DNA from: Carnegiea gigantea
Taxonomy: Eukaryota > Streptophyta > Magnoliopsida > Caryophyllales > Cactaceae
Direction: 5' to 3'
Assembly (NCBI GenBank): GCA_029747015.1
Contig: JAKOGI010000825.1
Location: forward strand, 72,501-136,500
DNA: 64,000 bases
The position numbers were made by a program, and so were the translations under genes. This document shows, one piece after another, positions 32,100-43,169 of the stretch. The number at the start of each line of letters is the position of its first letter. Within the stretch, counting starts at the first letter, position 1. The notes beneath the pieces were generated by a model. It was not told the origin of the DNA. It worked only from the letters and a program-made list of their open reading frames with translations, and searched no databases.

Positions 32100-33424
32100 T
32101 GATGCATATGAGAGTCCAAAGTGACCAAATTCAAAGAATAAGGGTAGGATGTGGGGGTGAGGAAGGAGCGAAGGTAAAGGTGAAGGGAGGATAAATTAAG
32201 ACTTTGGTTTGAGATAATCCCACTTGGGAGCCACGCAAGCCTTAGTCTTGAGCTATTCTTTTTACCCAATCTAGGATATAGAAGATTCACCACCTAGGAG
32301 AGCAAAAAGAACCTAGAGCACCACTTAAGGTAGCCAACCTTAAGATATAGAACTAGGATTTCAAGCAAGCACACTTGAGAACACTCAAAGGCTTAGTATT
32401 ACTTTGAAATTGGAGTACAAGCTGATGATCCCTCAAACCACATGCCTAGCCCCTTTTATAGTAGAGAACAACACAAATGAAAGGGCATAAGTTACAAGAA
32501 ATAAACATAGGTACACCAAAGGACACATTAATGTGTCGGTTACAAATAATCAAGGGGAAGGGGAAAAGATGAGTTCCTTGAGATGCCACAACTCCTTGGC
32601 TGCATAAATTACATTAACCCCCTGGTATAAGAAGGGTCTCATGTCCAAATGCAGCTGAAAAGGTTCATGAACCGAATGGGAACACCAAACATCCTCCTTC
32701 TTTAATGCACTCACACCCTTGCAGCAGCTCTGACTTTGGACGACCATATCTCGCGATTTACTGGGCCAAATTGCGTGATTTTGGGCTTGTTGAAAAGCCC
32801 TGGATGTGTAGTTTCCAGGAAGCATAAGTTTGCCCAATTTGGACCAACTGTGTGAAAGTTATGGCTCAAACAATGAAGACTGCTTAGACTAGCCTGCGCC
32901 TGGACATTGGGCCTTTGAGGTCTCTTGTTGCCCAACCAAATGAGATCCAATTTAAGCATGGTTGGACTTATTAGAAAGCTAACATATTAGGCTAAAATAT
33001 TATGTGGGCCCTCAAGCTGTGGGTCCACCAAAGTTTGCACAAAACAAGTAACAAAGACCGGGTTATGATTGAATGAATCCGGTGCCAACTCGTCGGGCAT
33101 TACCATGATTGTTCTGCAAAGTTTAGCCACTTCATTGACCCCCTTGAGCTTAGTAGGGTCTTCCTTAAGCTGAGAAAGGAGCATAGGAGAGGGGGCTTGA
33201 TAGTCTCCATCATTGAAATGCAAGGTACTCTTGATCCCCATTTGGAAAACTCATTTGGAAAAGGCACTTTGAAGTTCAAATAAAACTCCATAAAGTGTGT
33301 TTTGTCATGAAATTCAAATATTGGAACCAAAGAAGGGCTTTGCCATGCACGAATTTGTATGGAGCTTACCTCCCATGAAGTTGAGTTGAAAGAATGAAAA
33401 TGATACCCTTGAAAATATACATCA
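32100..33424 (-). repeat. 5' LTR of the nested gag-only element
   Basis: 1325 bp, TG...CA ends; on the minus strand it begins TGATGTATATTTTC and ends ATGCATCA. Its first bases supply the TGA that ends the interrupted host gag frame after MIK. Confidence 0.9.
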
Positions 33425-34063
33425 CTTAATCATGAGTTTCTCAAACTCACGTGTGTATTCTTCTACATTCATTTTGCCTTGAGTAAGATGGTGAAAGAGC
33501 ATGTAGTTTTCTTGGACATAAGTGGACGGCAGGAACCGTGCTTGCATCTTTGATTTCATCTTGTCCCATGTCTTGATTTTGCTCTTTCGCTCCCTAGTCC
33601 TCTTAGCATTGAGGTTTGTCCACCATAAGGAGGCATATTTCCTCAGTCTAAGAGCAACCAATTTCACCTTCCGGTCCCCTGGAATATCCTTGTACTCAAA
33701 GATTCGTTCAACAGTTTGTAACCATTCAAGGAACTCATCTGGATCAAGCTTACCCTCAAACTCAGGAATTTCAACTTTGAAATCATTTGAGTTGAAAGCA
33801 GGTTGTGCTCTTCTTCTTGTTCTTTCGAATGGTACATCATTTTCAAAGAAAAATAACGCATTGCTAGCTTCCTCTTCACTTCCATAATTCGTCCCAATTC
33901 GTTCACTATCCTCTTGAAGCTTTTGCTTTTGTTTCATATTGCTTCCAAGCTGTTTTCTCAAGTACTCATTCCGAGTCTTAAGTTCTTGATTGATCATGGA
34001 CATCTCATGTATCTGCTTGGCCATAGCTTTAAGTTTCTCTTCCATAGTCATACTAGAACTCAT
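33425..34063 (-). pseudogene. Gag N-terminal part of the minus-strand gypsy element
   Basis: Starts MSSSMTMEEKLKAMAKQI at 34063. Residues 1-55 are a probable coiled coil (heptad-like, Lys/Gln rich). Then comes the gag domain: FKVEIPEFEGKLDPDEFLEW, VKLVALRLRKYASLWWTNLN and KMNVEEYTREFEKLMIK. The frame is intact until the nested element cuts it. The start is supported by the matching start of the sister element (48571). It would form the particle shell; the C-terminal half with the zinc knuckle is at 28966-29472. Confidence 0.85.
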
Positions 34064-34157
34064 TTTGGAAGTTTGAATGAATAGGTTTGTGTTTGAGTTT
34101 AGGATTCAGAGATAAGCTGGGAAAGGCATGTGGTAGGTTCCAGGCAAGGATGAACTT

Positions 34158-34169
34158 GCTCTGATACCA
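34158..34169 (-). promoter_or_regulatory. Primer-binding site, minus-strand gypsy (tRNA-Met)
   Basis: Minus-strand TGGTATCAGAGC, four bases from the 5' LTR, a perfect 12-base match to the usual initiator-Met primer site. Confidence 0.9.
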
Positions 34170-34173
34170 AAAT

Positions 34174-35713
34174 TGATGTAAGTCTCAAGGGAAAGAACAA
34201 CCCAAACCAACTTACAACAAGAACACAACCAAAACAAGTGAGAACTCACGGTTCAAGGGGGGCACGGTCGTGCTTGGTGGCACAGTATGGCCGTGCCAAC
34301 TTGCTGCCTTGCACGCCTAGAGTTTGTGAAAGTTCACGGTTTGAAGTGGTTTTTGTGTTTAGGGAAAAACTGAATCAAAGCAAGATGTCTTGGCCTTGAT
34401 TAAGCTTGAAAAGAGTATGAGAAAGGATAGGGAATGTGTGGAACGAAAAAGAATAAGAAGCCCACTGATTAGAACACAAAGAGAGCTCACGGTTTAAGGA
34501 ATCCGAAAGCTAACTTTAAGAACTTTAAGTGTCTTCAATGTGTTTGGATAGTTCTAAACTATGTGATTAGATAAGATACACCATTAATCACTTAGCTTAG
34601 GGCCCTCAATGTTTGATTAGGATAAGATACACCACCTAACTAAGGATTAAGACTCACTTGGTCACCACCTTAATCGGCCTAATTAAGGATAAGCAAGTTA
34701 AGTGTTTAAGAGAAACTCAAGACACAAAGTCTTTTCTTAATTTCAATACTCAAGCTTCTGTTTCACAAAAGAGCAGCAAAGGCACTTATATGGCCTTGAG
34801 AATACACGAAAAAGGATTCCCTTCTAGGCAAGGAAAGTCATTAAGCTAATCCTAATCTAAGTAGTGCACGATTTAAGCTTAAATATACATAAGCTGAAAG
34901 TTTAAGCTACAAAACACAAGATTTCCTTCTTAAACTCTTTCCTAAGCATTAAGAAACCTTGTTGACTCATTTTCCCTTCAAGAGAGGTAAGTTTCACATG
35001 GCTACCACCTCAAAAGGTTGATGAATACATGGCTGCCATGTATAGTGAGTGTGGCCGGTTCATAGCTTGCCAAGTGTCGCCTTCTTCTTGCTTCCACATG
35101 TCTCACTCCTATGTGGCTAAGTGGCAGCTTACCAAGCAGCTCAAGGTGGCCAAGTAGGCAAGCACACACCTCTAGCAAACCCATCTAGGAGGGAAAACCA
35201 CCTAGCTAAGTAACCGGGTGTCTAGGTGCTGGTTTCTTCCTTGTCTTGTACTTCATGGTTGACACCTCAAATGCTGAGTAATTTGAGCTTTATTTACATG
35301 GAAGAAAACCTTAAGATGTCTAGTTTACCCTCCTTTTTGAATCAAAGCATTTGGACGTCATTTACCCCCTGAAATAGCCTGATTACCCAAACCGTGCAGA
35401 ATTGGATCCAAAACAGCATAGGTTTCAAAATGAGCTCCGTTCACTAACCAATTGAACTCTAAATCTGGTAATTCCAATTGGGTATGAAAGCTAAGACCTT
35501 AAGCTTGTAATCACACTAAAAAATGAGCACTTAAGCTGGGATTAAACTTGAGAAATCAGGTACCAAAAACCGGGTGAAAGTTCGAATGAAAAGCTAGGTG
35601 CATCACCTTCAATGTTCTTCACCAAACAACTAATGGCCGTGGCTTTGGACTTGGTTTCTTGATTATTTTGGATCATTTGAACATTAATGGACCTTGTGGA
35701 TGGACCTCCATCA
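34174..35713 (-). repeat. 5' LTR of the minus-strand gypsy element
   Basis: 1540 bp; on the minus strand begins TGATGGAGG and ends TTACATCA. The hairpin copy at 34261-34297 keeps a perfect outer stem GGCACGG/CCGTGCC. An open frame near its start (35542-35805) is the LTR-encoded tail that would follow integrase in the 3' LTR. Confidence 0.9.
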
Positions 35714-35718
35714 ACACT

Positions 35719-37350
35719 ACTATTAATAGTCGATGGGGTATCCATGATGAATCTATATGAAGGCAAGAGATGTTGTCCCCCTCCCCTCCCTTCCCTGCCC
35801 CCCAAAAAAGAAATTAAATATAGAAAATTGCGTGTTTCGTAAAGAAATGTTATAGGCAGTTAAGTCGGCAGGTGTGCTTTATTTCGTGTGGGAAGTGGAT
35901 CAATACCTAACTAGTTGAGTTTTAATAATATGCGTAACCCTCTTGGTTGCCTTCCTCTTTCTTTACTTTTTTGTAGCTTGGTATTAAAATTATGTTGAAT
36001 TAGTTTCTATAATGCTCTCTTTTTTATCTTTTATTTTTCGACTTTTTCCTTTTCTTTTTTTAAGTGTTTCCTCCATATATTATAACACTTGTTATTCTCC
36101 CTTTTGCTCTAGGGAAAATTTCAAAGTTTGAAATTTAATGACAGATGGGAAACCAAATATATCTAGTATTACTATCTATCATGTTACTAATAGACTAAGT
36201 TTAAATATCTTAATTGTTTGTATATTCTTGATATTTTATGAAATTTGTAGTATGCAATGAATGATTGCCAAAAGAACAAATTTGAGTCATTCGACACATA
36301 GTGCTTAATGCTTATTAGTAAAAGAAAATATTTAAGAAAAGTTCTACTTTTTAAGGGGTACGTTTCAACGTGCACTTATATGAAATGAAGAAAAAAGAGA
36401 TTGTAAATGTGCTCATAAAATCTTTATGTCTTAGGTCTTGAATTTATATAATATATCATAAATTTCAAACATTTTGCATTTTTCTATAAAGACTTTGAAT
36501 TATTTTGAGCTCCCTCGATTCAACTCTTGGCTTTGTTCATGTGAGGTATGTAAAATTACATTATTTTTTTTTGACATCTTTTATATGTGTTCTATTCCCT
36601 CCGTTCTCAAAGACTTTCTCAAACATGAAAAAACTTTTTAAAAAACAAAAAAGGGCCATAATTTATGACTCTAATGTTCCAGTTTAAATGCTATTTTCAT
36701 TACTCAAAAAAAAAGAGAGCGGAATATAAAGATAATCTGACACAACTTTCTCTCTTTGGCTAGAGAGCTTCTCTTTCCAATCAATGGGGAAGGTGAAGAG
36801 TAGAAGGCCATAGAAAACCTCTATTAGGTTCGATTCAAATGAGTAGAAATCTAATCCAAAGAGTATAAATTTCTCTCCAATGATGACAAATGCTAGCTAT
36901 CCATCTCCGAGAAGTTTGATTGAATATGAGGGTAATTGAATAATGACAATTGAGATAAGATCTAATCCGTTGTCATCACGGGTGGATTGGTGTGAGAAGG
37001 AGAAGGAACTACCCAAAAATGGCAAAGCAATTGCAGATAACACTTACACCACCAATGTTGCAATTCAATATTATACTTTTATCGTGAAAAATGAAGATGG
37101 AAAGGAAGCTAGCCATTATCTGGTGATGTGTCCTTAGTGCTAGGCCCCCCTATTATGGTGGGTTTTTCAGAAAGGATTTGGGTAGATTATAGGTTTGAAC
37201 AAGTATTTGCATTGTTGATGGAATGTTTACAGTTTCATTTGAAACAATTTAAGATAGGGATGCTGTGTTTAGTATGAGGATGTTCTTTTTTGATAAGAAA
37301 TCTTTATTTATGAAGCCATGGAGTCAAGACATGGTTATAGATAGAGATAC
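35719..37350. other. Anonymous AT-rich DNA
   Basis: No recognisable gene. An open frame at 36943-37137 has no domain I know. A weak Stowaway-like piece lies at about 36593-36725. Confidence 0.4.
36593..36725. mobile_element. Possible Stowaway-like MITE remnant
   Basis: TA|TTCCCTCCGTTCTCAAAG at the left resembles the Stowaway terminal CTCCCTCCGT. The right end (gagagcggaa|TA) is only weakly complementary. The TA flanks and short length fit, but the inverted repeat is poor. Confidence 0.3.
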
Positions 37351-38257
37351 AATTATTGGCTCATTTGGTTTCATATAATCAAAGTAGTAATGCAATCAAA
37401 ATGGTGATTATGACTCCATTACTATGTCTGGTTACTATTAAGGGATGCAATCAAGATTGCATTGTAATCACATTTACCTCAATCTATACAAATAGAATTA
37501 CTTTGCTTTTTCTAAACTATTGTGATTACATACCTATAAATCAAAGTCTACCTAACCATAAACTATTATATTTGGGGATTTTCTCTATCTTGCCTCCTTT
37601 GTCTCTCCTCTGCTTCCCATCTCTTAGTACACCACCACATTTTTAATGGTTTAAAGCCCCCTCACCCCCTTATCCCTCCTCTCCATATTAGATAAAGTTT
37701 AACCTAGATCATAATTATATTATTGGAACTGTATTTTTTTTACGTTCTAGACATCATTTCTATCATCATCGTCGTCGTCGTCGTCGTCGTCATCATCATC
37801 TTCTTCTTCTCTCTCTACTTGCTAAACTTGAACAATAGTACATTATTGTAAATTAGACGAAATGGAGTGAAGTCAATCTCATGTGAAGCATGATAATTAT
37901 GACAATAATATATTGAATGATGATTATCAACAAAGCTAGAAATCATTAAAGAAAATAAAATGTGAATTAAATTGCGAGTACTTCATGCCACGTGTAAAAT
38001 GAAGTGTTGTTTGTAAATGAATTCATCCCATTACAATGGTAAAAACTTTGTAACCAAACATTGTAATATAATTATTATTCCATTTCATTACATTGAAAAT
38101 TATATTATATGCTTGATTCCATTACATACTGATTATATTGCTTCCAATCAAACGCTACATAAGAGTATACCTCTTTAGGTTCAATTAGCTAGGGTAGACT
38201 TTAAGTATTAGAGTGCCCCTAGCTTGAGTAAGTTAAGGAGTCTAATTGGGACACTGT
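37351..38257. other. AT-rich DNA with ATC/GTC microsatellite
   Basis: The ends (ggctcatttggttt near 37358 and an inverted aatcaaacgctac near 38143) hint at a MITE-like terminus pair, but no clean target duplication was found. No coding sequence. Confidence 0.3.
37762..37815. repeat. Trinucleotide microsatellite
   Basis: ATC repeats, then about seven GTC units, ATC again, then TTC and CT units. Confidence 0.9.
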
Positions 38258-38657
38258 TAAAGCTCCATTTGGTCTTTAGGAAATTTGGCGGGAAAAAAAG
38301 TTGAAAAAAAAAATGTGAAGGAAAAAAAGTCGAAGGAGATTGAGTGTTTTTCCTCTTCTTTGGATTGAGAAAAAAATACAAGAATTTGGATGAGAAATTT
38401 GAATATTGATGAATTACTTGAATCATGTTGATATCACCTAAGTAGTTCAAGGTTGGAGAAGGTTGAGAATTTTTCCCAAACTTTCCTCACCATTTTATGA
38501 GCAAAATTTGATCACTTGTTTCCAATAAATTTTGCACCTCATTTTCCTTCATATTTTTTTTTCTTTATGATTTTTTCTAAACTAAATAAAAGATAAAAAG
38601 TTGATTTCCCAAATTTTTTCTTACTACCAAATTTTCCAAGGTCAAAATGGAGCCTAA
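38258..38657. mobile_element. MITE, PIF/Harbinger (Tourist)-like, about 394 bp
   Basis: Imperfect 14-bp terminal inverted repeats AGCTCCATTTGGTC and GGCTCCATTTTGAC are flanked by a TAA duplication (38258-38260 and 38655-38657). The inverted similarity extends inward (aggaaatttgg / ccaaattttcc; atgtgaaggaaa / ttccttcatat). TTA/TAA duplication and GG-CC-TTTGG termini are typical of Tourist MITEs. No coding capacity. Confidence 0.55.
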
Positions 38658-38759
38658 GTGCTCAAAAACAGACAATGGAAAAATCAATATTGGGACACCT
38701 TATTATATTCAATTCATGTTTGAGAAGGGAGCTTTGCACAACTAAAAGGTAGATACGAA

Positions 38760-38980
38760 TAGAGACATATTTCTTGTGCTCACATTTGAATGTATGGACA
38801 TAGCAAGGATAATTGCAGAAAGAAAGATAGGAGTAAACATGTCTCGATATCGAATAAAGAAGTTAATACAAACACTACATTTGTTAAAACTTTACCTACA
38901 CTAAATCAAGGCAGGAAGGCACCTCTGGTTGATGACGAAGGCTTCAGAATACATCAGGCCAAAAAATACGATCGGTGATG
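38760..38980 (+). pseudogene. LINE ORF1 C-terminal knuckle fragment
   Basis: The segment around 38783-38825 reads MYGHSKDNCRKK after a CAHI stretch with a stop. This is the end of the CCHC knuckle of plant LINE ORF1 proteins (C-x2-C-x4-H-x4-C), with the second cysteine lost. The frame continues to 38975 with a basic tail (KAPLVDDEGFRIHQAKKYDR). ORF1 binds the element's RNA. Confidence 0.5.
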
Positions 38981-39059
38981 ACTATTGATATCACATGACT
39001 ATACAACCTCCTTTCCATGTTCTAGTGCAAATGGAGGAGCAAAAGGAGTTGTGAGCGCT

Positions 39060-39735
39060 GTACTTCTTTATGAATATTTCAACTTAAAATATTAGAGGGA
39101 CGAAAAAGCCCTCAAAACCATATGAAGTTTGAAGCTTCCTGGATATGAATTAGCCTATTGACTTTAATAGAAACAAAAGTTGGAGCCAGTTCTTATGATT
39201 AAGTTCATGCCAATTTTAAAGGTGTGGTTCATATAACAATAACAACCATAATCATAGGGGCATAATTTAGGTAGTATGGCATCCAATAGTGTATTAATTC
39301 CACTAATCTACTAGAACATTATGGGGTTGCTCAACTAGAGGCCAATCAACAATTTTATGTTATCTTTGTGTGTAAGAGGAATGATGTTGTGTCTAGAATG
39401 TGACATTGGAATAAATTATCCCTTTAGTTTTTTATCTTCCGTGGATTGTTATGGGAGATCTAAATGATACCTTAAATGAGGAAGACATAATTGGTGTTTA
39501 TAGCGCTGCTATGTCTGAGATTGAGGTCTTTAGGAACTGTATCATTAATTGTGAATTCGAAGAGCTACATCTGGTTGTTATTTCTACACATGATCAAATA
39601 GATATCAAGAAGGGGATAAGGGCTTCTCTAAGTCTAATAGAGTATGCATTCAACAAAATTAGATACTTAATTAGGCAAATATATAGGCTGCAGTTCTATA
39701 TGAGGGAGTATTTGATGATTCCCCTATTCTGAGAT
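39060..39735 (+). pseudogene. LINE endonuclease fragment
   Basis: The AP-endonuclease-like domain starts near 39075 (NISTLNIRG) and is readable again as MGDLNDTLNEEDIIGVYS and AMSEIEVFRNCIINCEFEEL at 39451-39560. The middle is scrambled by frameshifts. In active LINEs this domain nicks target DNA. Confidence 0.6.
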
Positions 39736-40279
39736 CTTTTAATAAAAATGAAGGTAGGAAGAAGACATTAATCAAATTTTATGAAATGTGGAGGCATTGA
39801 CCACAGTTCAAGGAAGTTCTTCAGGATTACTGGAGTGTAAATACAAGGGGGTGTCACATGTTTTAGTCGATTTAGAAGCTTAAGGAATTAAATAAAAGCG
39901 CGAAACATTTTCACAGAATAAATTTAGAAATGTGCATAAAAGACTGGAGATGGGTAGAGCTAAGTTATTGAATTTCTAAGACTAGATTCATGCTAATGTT
40001 ACCAATGTTCAGTGACACGAGGAGAAGATGAAAATTATACTGGAACACATAAAGCTTTTCAAAGCTTCTATGCAACTGCTTAAATAGCGGTATAAAGTGC
40101 AATGGATTGGGTTTGGAGATCAATGCTCTAAACCTTTCTTTTCCCATGTTCAGTAAAGGAAACAACATGATTTGATTTTCTGGTCATATGATGATCAAGG
40201 AAAGAAAATTGAGGGAAAGGCGGTAGTTACTAACCACATGGTGGACTTTTATATCAAAATTGTCAACTAGCATGACATT

Positions 40280-41260
40280 CAGAGAAATTAAGTAAGAAGC
40301 TTTTTATGCTTGGCAGTGTGTTGAATGCGGAACAAGAGTTACAATTAATTGCTCCTTTTACTAAGGGAGAAATCAAAGCTGCTGTGTTTAGCATGGCCAT
40401 AGGTCAATCCCTAAAGAACATATGATTATTCAAGGGGATTATTTAAGCACAATAGGAAGGTGGAGGGTGAAATTGCAATTAATATAGTCAAAGAGTTCCT
40501 TTCTACTGGCAAATTGCTTAAATAGATAAACTCTGCTCATTTATTGGTCGTTCCCAAAACAATAACCCCATACTGCTAGAGATTTAGACCAATTTCATAT
40601 TGCAATGTTACTTATAAATATATCTCTAAAAACATGTGTAAAAAGCCGATACATGTGCTCCTTGGGAATGTCAGTTTCATACAACATGCCTTTGTAAAGT
40701 GGAAAAATCAAGTTGACAATGTCATCGTATTCAAGAGATCCTAAGACGTTACTCTAGGAAGAACATTAGCCCTACATGTACTGTGAAAGTTGATCTAAAA
40801 ATAGCCCAATGACTCTATACATTGGAGTCACATAGATAAAATTTTGGTTGGATTACACTTCCCTGTAGTTTTCAAATAGTGGCTTATGGCTTGTGTCACT
40901 TCAGTTGCTTATAACTGGTGCTTAGTGGAGGCGAATATGGCCACATTAAAGAAGGTCATGATTTAAGGCAAGGGGATCCCTTTTTCGCTTTGCTGTTTGT
41001 ATTGGTAATGGGATATTTCATCATGTTCATGAAGTAGGAAGCCAACTTAAGGAACTTTCAGCCTGGATGCAAACTTTTGGCTAAGTTAGCTATTGTTTGC
41101 ATGTGATCTATTAGTTTTGTTTAAAGTTGAAAATTGTTCAATCCAATGTGCATAAAAAAGTATTTAGAGTCTTCTCCAATACTTGGGAGCTGAAGATCAA
41201 TGATAATAAATCCTAAATAATAATACAGAATTGAAAGATAAGGAAAAAGCAGATCTGATG
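40280..41260 (+). pseudogene. LINE reverse transcriptase pseudogene
   Basis: Translations in shifting frames show FTKGEIKAAVFSM, AINIVKEFLSTGKLLK, RFRPISYCNVTYKYISK, HIDKILVGLHFPVVFK, WLMACVTSVAYNW and LLFVLVMGYF, matching in order the conserved RT blocks of plant L1 LINEs. The FADD active-site box is not readable. Stops are frequent. Confidence 0.7.
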
Positions 41261-42290
41261 GCCATATCTGGGTTTTCTACAATAACTCTCCCAATTAAAT
41301 ATCTTGGGGTCTCTATATTAACTTTTAGGCTTTCTACTATAGATTGTTAGCTTCTAGTGATAAGATTGTGAGGAAATTAATGTTTGGAGAAGTAGAAACC
41401 TCTCTAGTGCTTTTAGGATAGTGCTTATCAACTATGTGTTCATAGAGCTCATTTCCTTTTGGACCAATGTGTTTGTGTTACCCCGGTAGTTCCAAACAAG
41501 GTTAATTAGGTTTTTTTTGTGGAGTACTGAAGCATCTACTAGAAGGATTCCTCTGATTGCTTGGAATGAAATTTTTAAATCAAAGGAAAAATGGCGGTCT
41601 TAGGATAACAACATTATGGAATGAAGCCCGAACAACAAAACACAGTTAGGCTTTAATGATAAAGATTGGTTGGAGTATAAGCCAACCAATCGTACTTGCT
41701 GGTATTGGAGAAGAATATGTGACTTGAGATTAGAATATGAAGGTGCATTCAAAACCAAAGACAGAAGGATGACGTGGGGAAGGAGTACATAATAGTAAAA
41801 GGATATCATATGCTATTGGAGTTTGATAAATATCTCCCCTGTACCGAAGTGATTTGGTGTAAGAGTATCCTTTCTACACATAGTGCCTGCTTTTTGGCTT
41901 CTAGCTTATATTGGACAGGCTACCAATATTGGGCATAACAGCAAAATTTATTAAACCCATGCATGAAGATTGCTACATCTCTAATCAAGACATAAAGACC
42001 AGAGAACATAGCTTCTTCCATTACAGGTATGCTAGTGCTTTATGGGATGCGATTTGAAGGTACATTAAACATAAATGGAGACCTACTAAACTTATACAAT
42101 GGTGAATAAACCTCTAGTTTACAAAGTGGAACAAAGTGCTGAAACAGATTGTCATTTGCATGTCAACAATCTTGTTCTGTCATATCTGGTAGGATAAGAG
42201 CGAAATAATTTTCAGAGGAAACAATTTTATTAGGTTAGATGGAATATTAAATAAATTTGAGTAGATTGTAGAATTATTAGCATTTCGATA

Positions 42291-43169
42291 CCTCCAACTT
42301 TTGGGCCAATATTACTTAGTTTAGAAAATAAGAAAATGATCTTTTTGGTCCCTCCAGGATTGAGGAAAGTGGCTTTCTAGTCCTTTTTATTATTATTTTG
42401 GATCGAAATTTCTATAAATTTTCAACTTTGGCCTAAATGGGGTGCGTTAAGTAATTTTGCTATTTTTTGGGCTTTTTCAAGAAAGGTTCTTGTTTTAAAT
42501 GATTTAACTTCTTATAATGACCTTTATGGTACTAGTTATTAGAATCTACTACGTATATCATAAATACTATATTTTCTGTGATTATAGGCACATCACGCTT
42601 AGCAAAATAATAAAGCTTAAGGAGTTTTGACCGTTACGTGAACTTAGTAGGTGATGGACCCTAACATTCCTGTATCGTCCAGTTTATAGAGATTGCTAAT
42701 CTCAATAATACCTTCCTTAGATTAGACACTAATCAAGTTTTATAACTTAAACAATAGTGAAACTTTGATCAAGAATATTTAAAACATAAGATTTGATTGA
42801 ATAATATTCCCTATTGGGAAACTTCTTTGATTGAAAACTAAAAAGTGGCAATATTACAATGGAAAGATTGAATAGGGACTTGAGCTACTAAGATCTTCAG
42901 AGATGCTTACTTACAGAGAAATGAAGAATCCTGACCTTTTTTTTTTTTTTTTTTAACTCGAGTTTGCTCGGATGACCATGTCCCTTCTCAACACTCAACC
43001 TCTCCTTTTGTAGAGGAGATGGACTACATAGGATGCCTTAATAGCTGCAACAGACAATGATATTTTCACTTGACTACAGCTGCCCTCACATGGCTACAGT
43101 AGACTACATTATTTTACTGACTTAACACTTGACAAAATACAACAGTGGTGCAATAACTTTTCAGGGTAG
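42291..43169. other. Anonymous DNA between LINE and pararetrovirus
   Basis: No gene recognised. Holds a poly-T tract (about 42939-42954). On the minus strand, 42990-43030 reads as a pyrimidine/purine-rich segment (ctctacaaaaggagagg) that could belong to a viral intergenic promoter, but no TATA box or match elsewhere confirms this. Confidence 0.35.

Larger units (their letters stand above)
29473..33424 (-). mobile_element. Nested gag-only LTR element (TR-GAG type), 3952 bp
   Basis: Two 1325-bp LTRs (29473-30797, 32100-33424) flank a 1302-bp internal region with a tRNA-Met-type primer site (32085-32097), one gag-like frame and a purine tract (30798-30812). Protease, RT and integrase are absent. 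It is flanked by a perfect 5-bp duplication CTTAA (29468-29472 and 33425-33429) inside gag of the larger element. By eye the LTRs differ at about 37 sites (about 3%). This fits the published TR-GAG class (terminal-repeat retrotransposons with a GAG domain), which depend on enzymes supplied in trans. Confidence 0.88.
24165..35713 (-). mobile_element. Ty3/gypsy retrotransposon, minus strand, complete but decayed
   Basis: Two 1540-bp LTRs (24165-25704, 34174-35713) enclose a tRNA-Met primer site, gag, protease, RT, RNase H and integrase, all minus strand, flanked by a perfect 5-bp duplication ACACT (24160-24164 and 35714-35718). By eye the LTRs differ at about 60 sites (about 4%). The coding region has scattered stops, and gag is split by the nested element at 29473-33424. 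Gag, polyprotein order and LTR blocks (gcttatccttaattaggcc) match the plus-strand element at 46912-54537, so the two are sister families. The Gag type suggests a chromovirus, possibly CRM-like; lineage not proven. Confidence 0.9.
38690..42290 (+). mobile_element. LINE (L1-type) retrotransposon remnant
   Basis: In order: a zinc-knuckle end of ORF1 (about 38760-38980), an endonuclease start (NISTLNIRG, typical WNIRG with Trp lost, about 39075), GDLNDTLNEED (39453, usual GDFN), reverse transcriptase blocks (about 40340-41130), and a zinc-binding C-terminal region with EHSFFHYRYASALWDA (about 42005-42055). Colinear with a plant L1 LINE but full of stops and shifts. No poly-A tail or target duplication was recognised. 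Confidence 0.75.

Noticed and set aside
33522..33887. 121-codon plus-strand frame
   Set aside because: Antisense shadow of the gag N-terminal part at 33425-34063.
36943..37137. 64-codon frame in anonymous DNA
   Set aside because: Composition looks protein-like (TIEIRSNPLSS) but there is no known motif, no exon signals and no neighbours; not enough to call a gene.
37358..38155. MITE or hAT-like element with ends ggctcatttggttt / aatcaaacgctac
   Set aside because: The inverted match is weak and no consistent target duplication flanks it.
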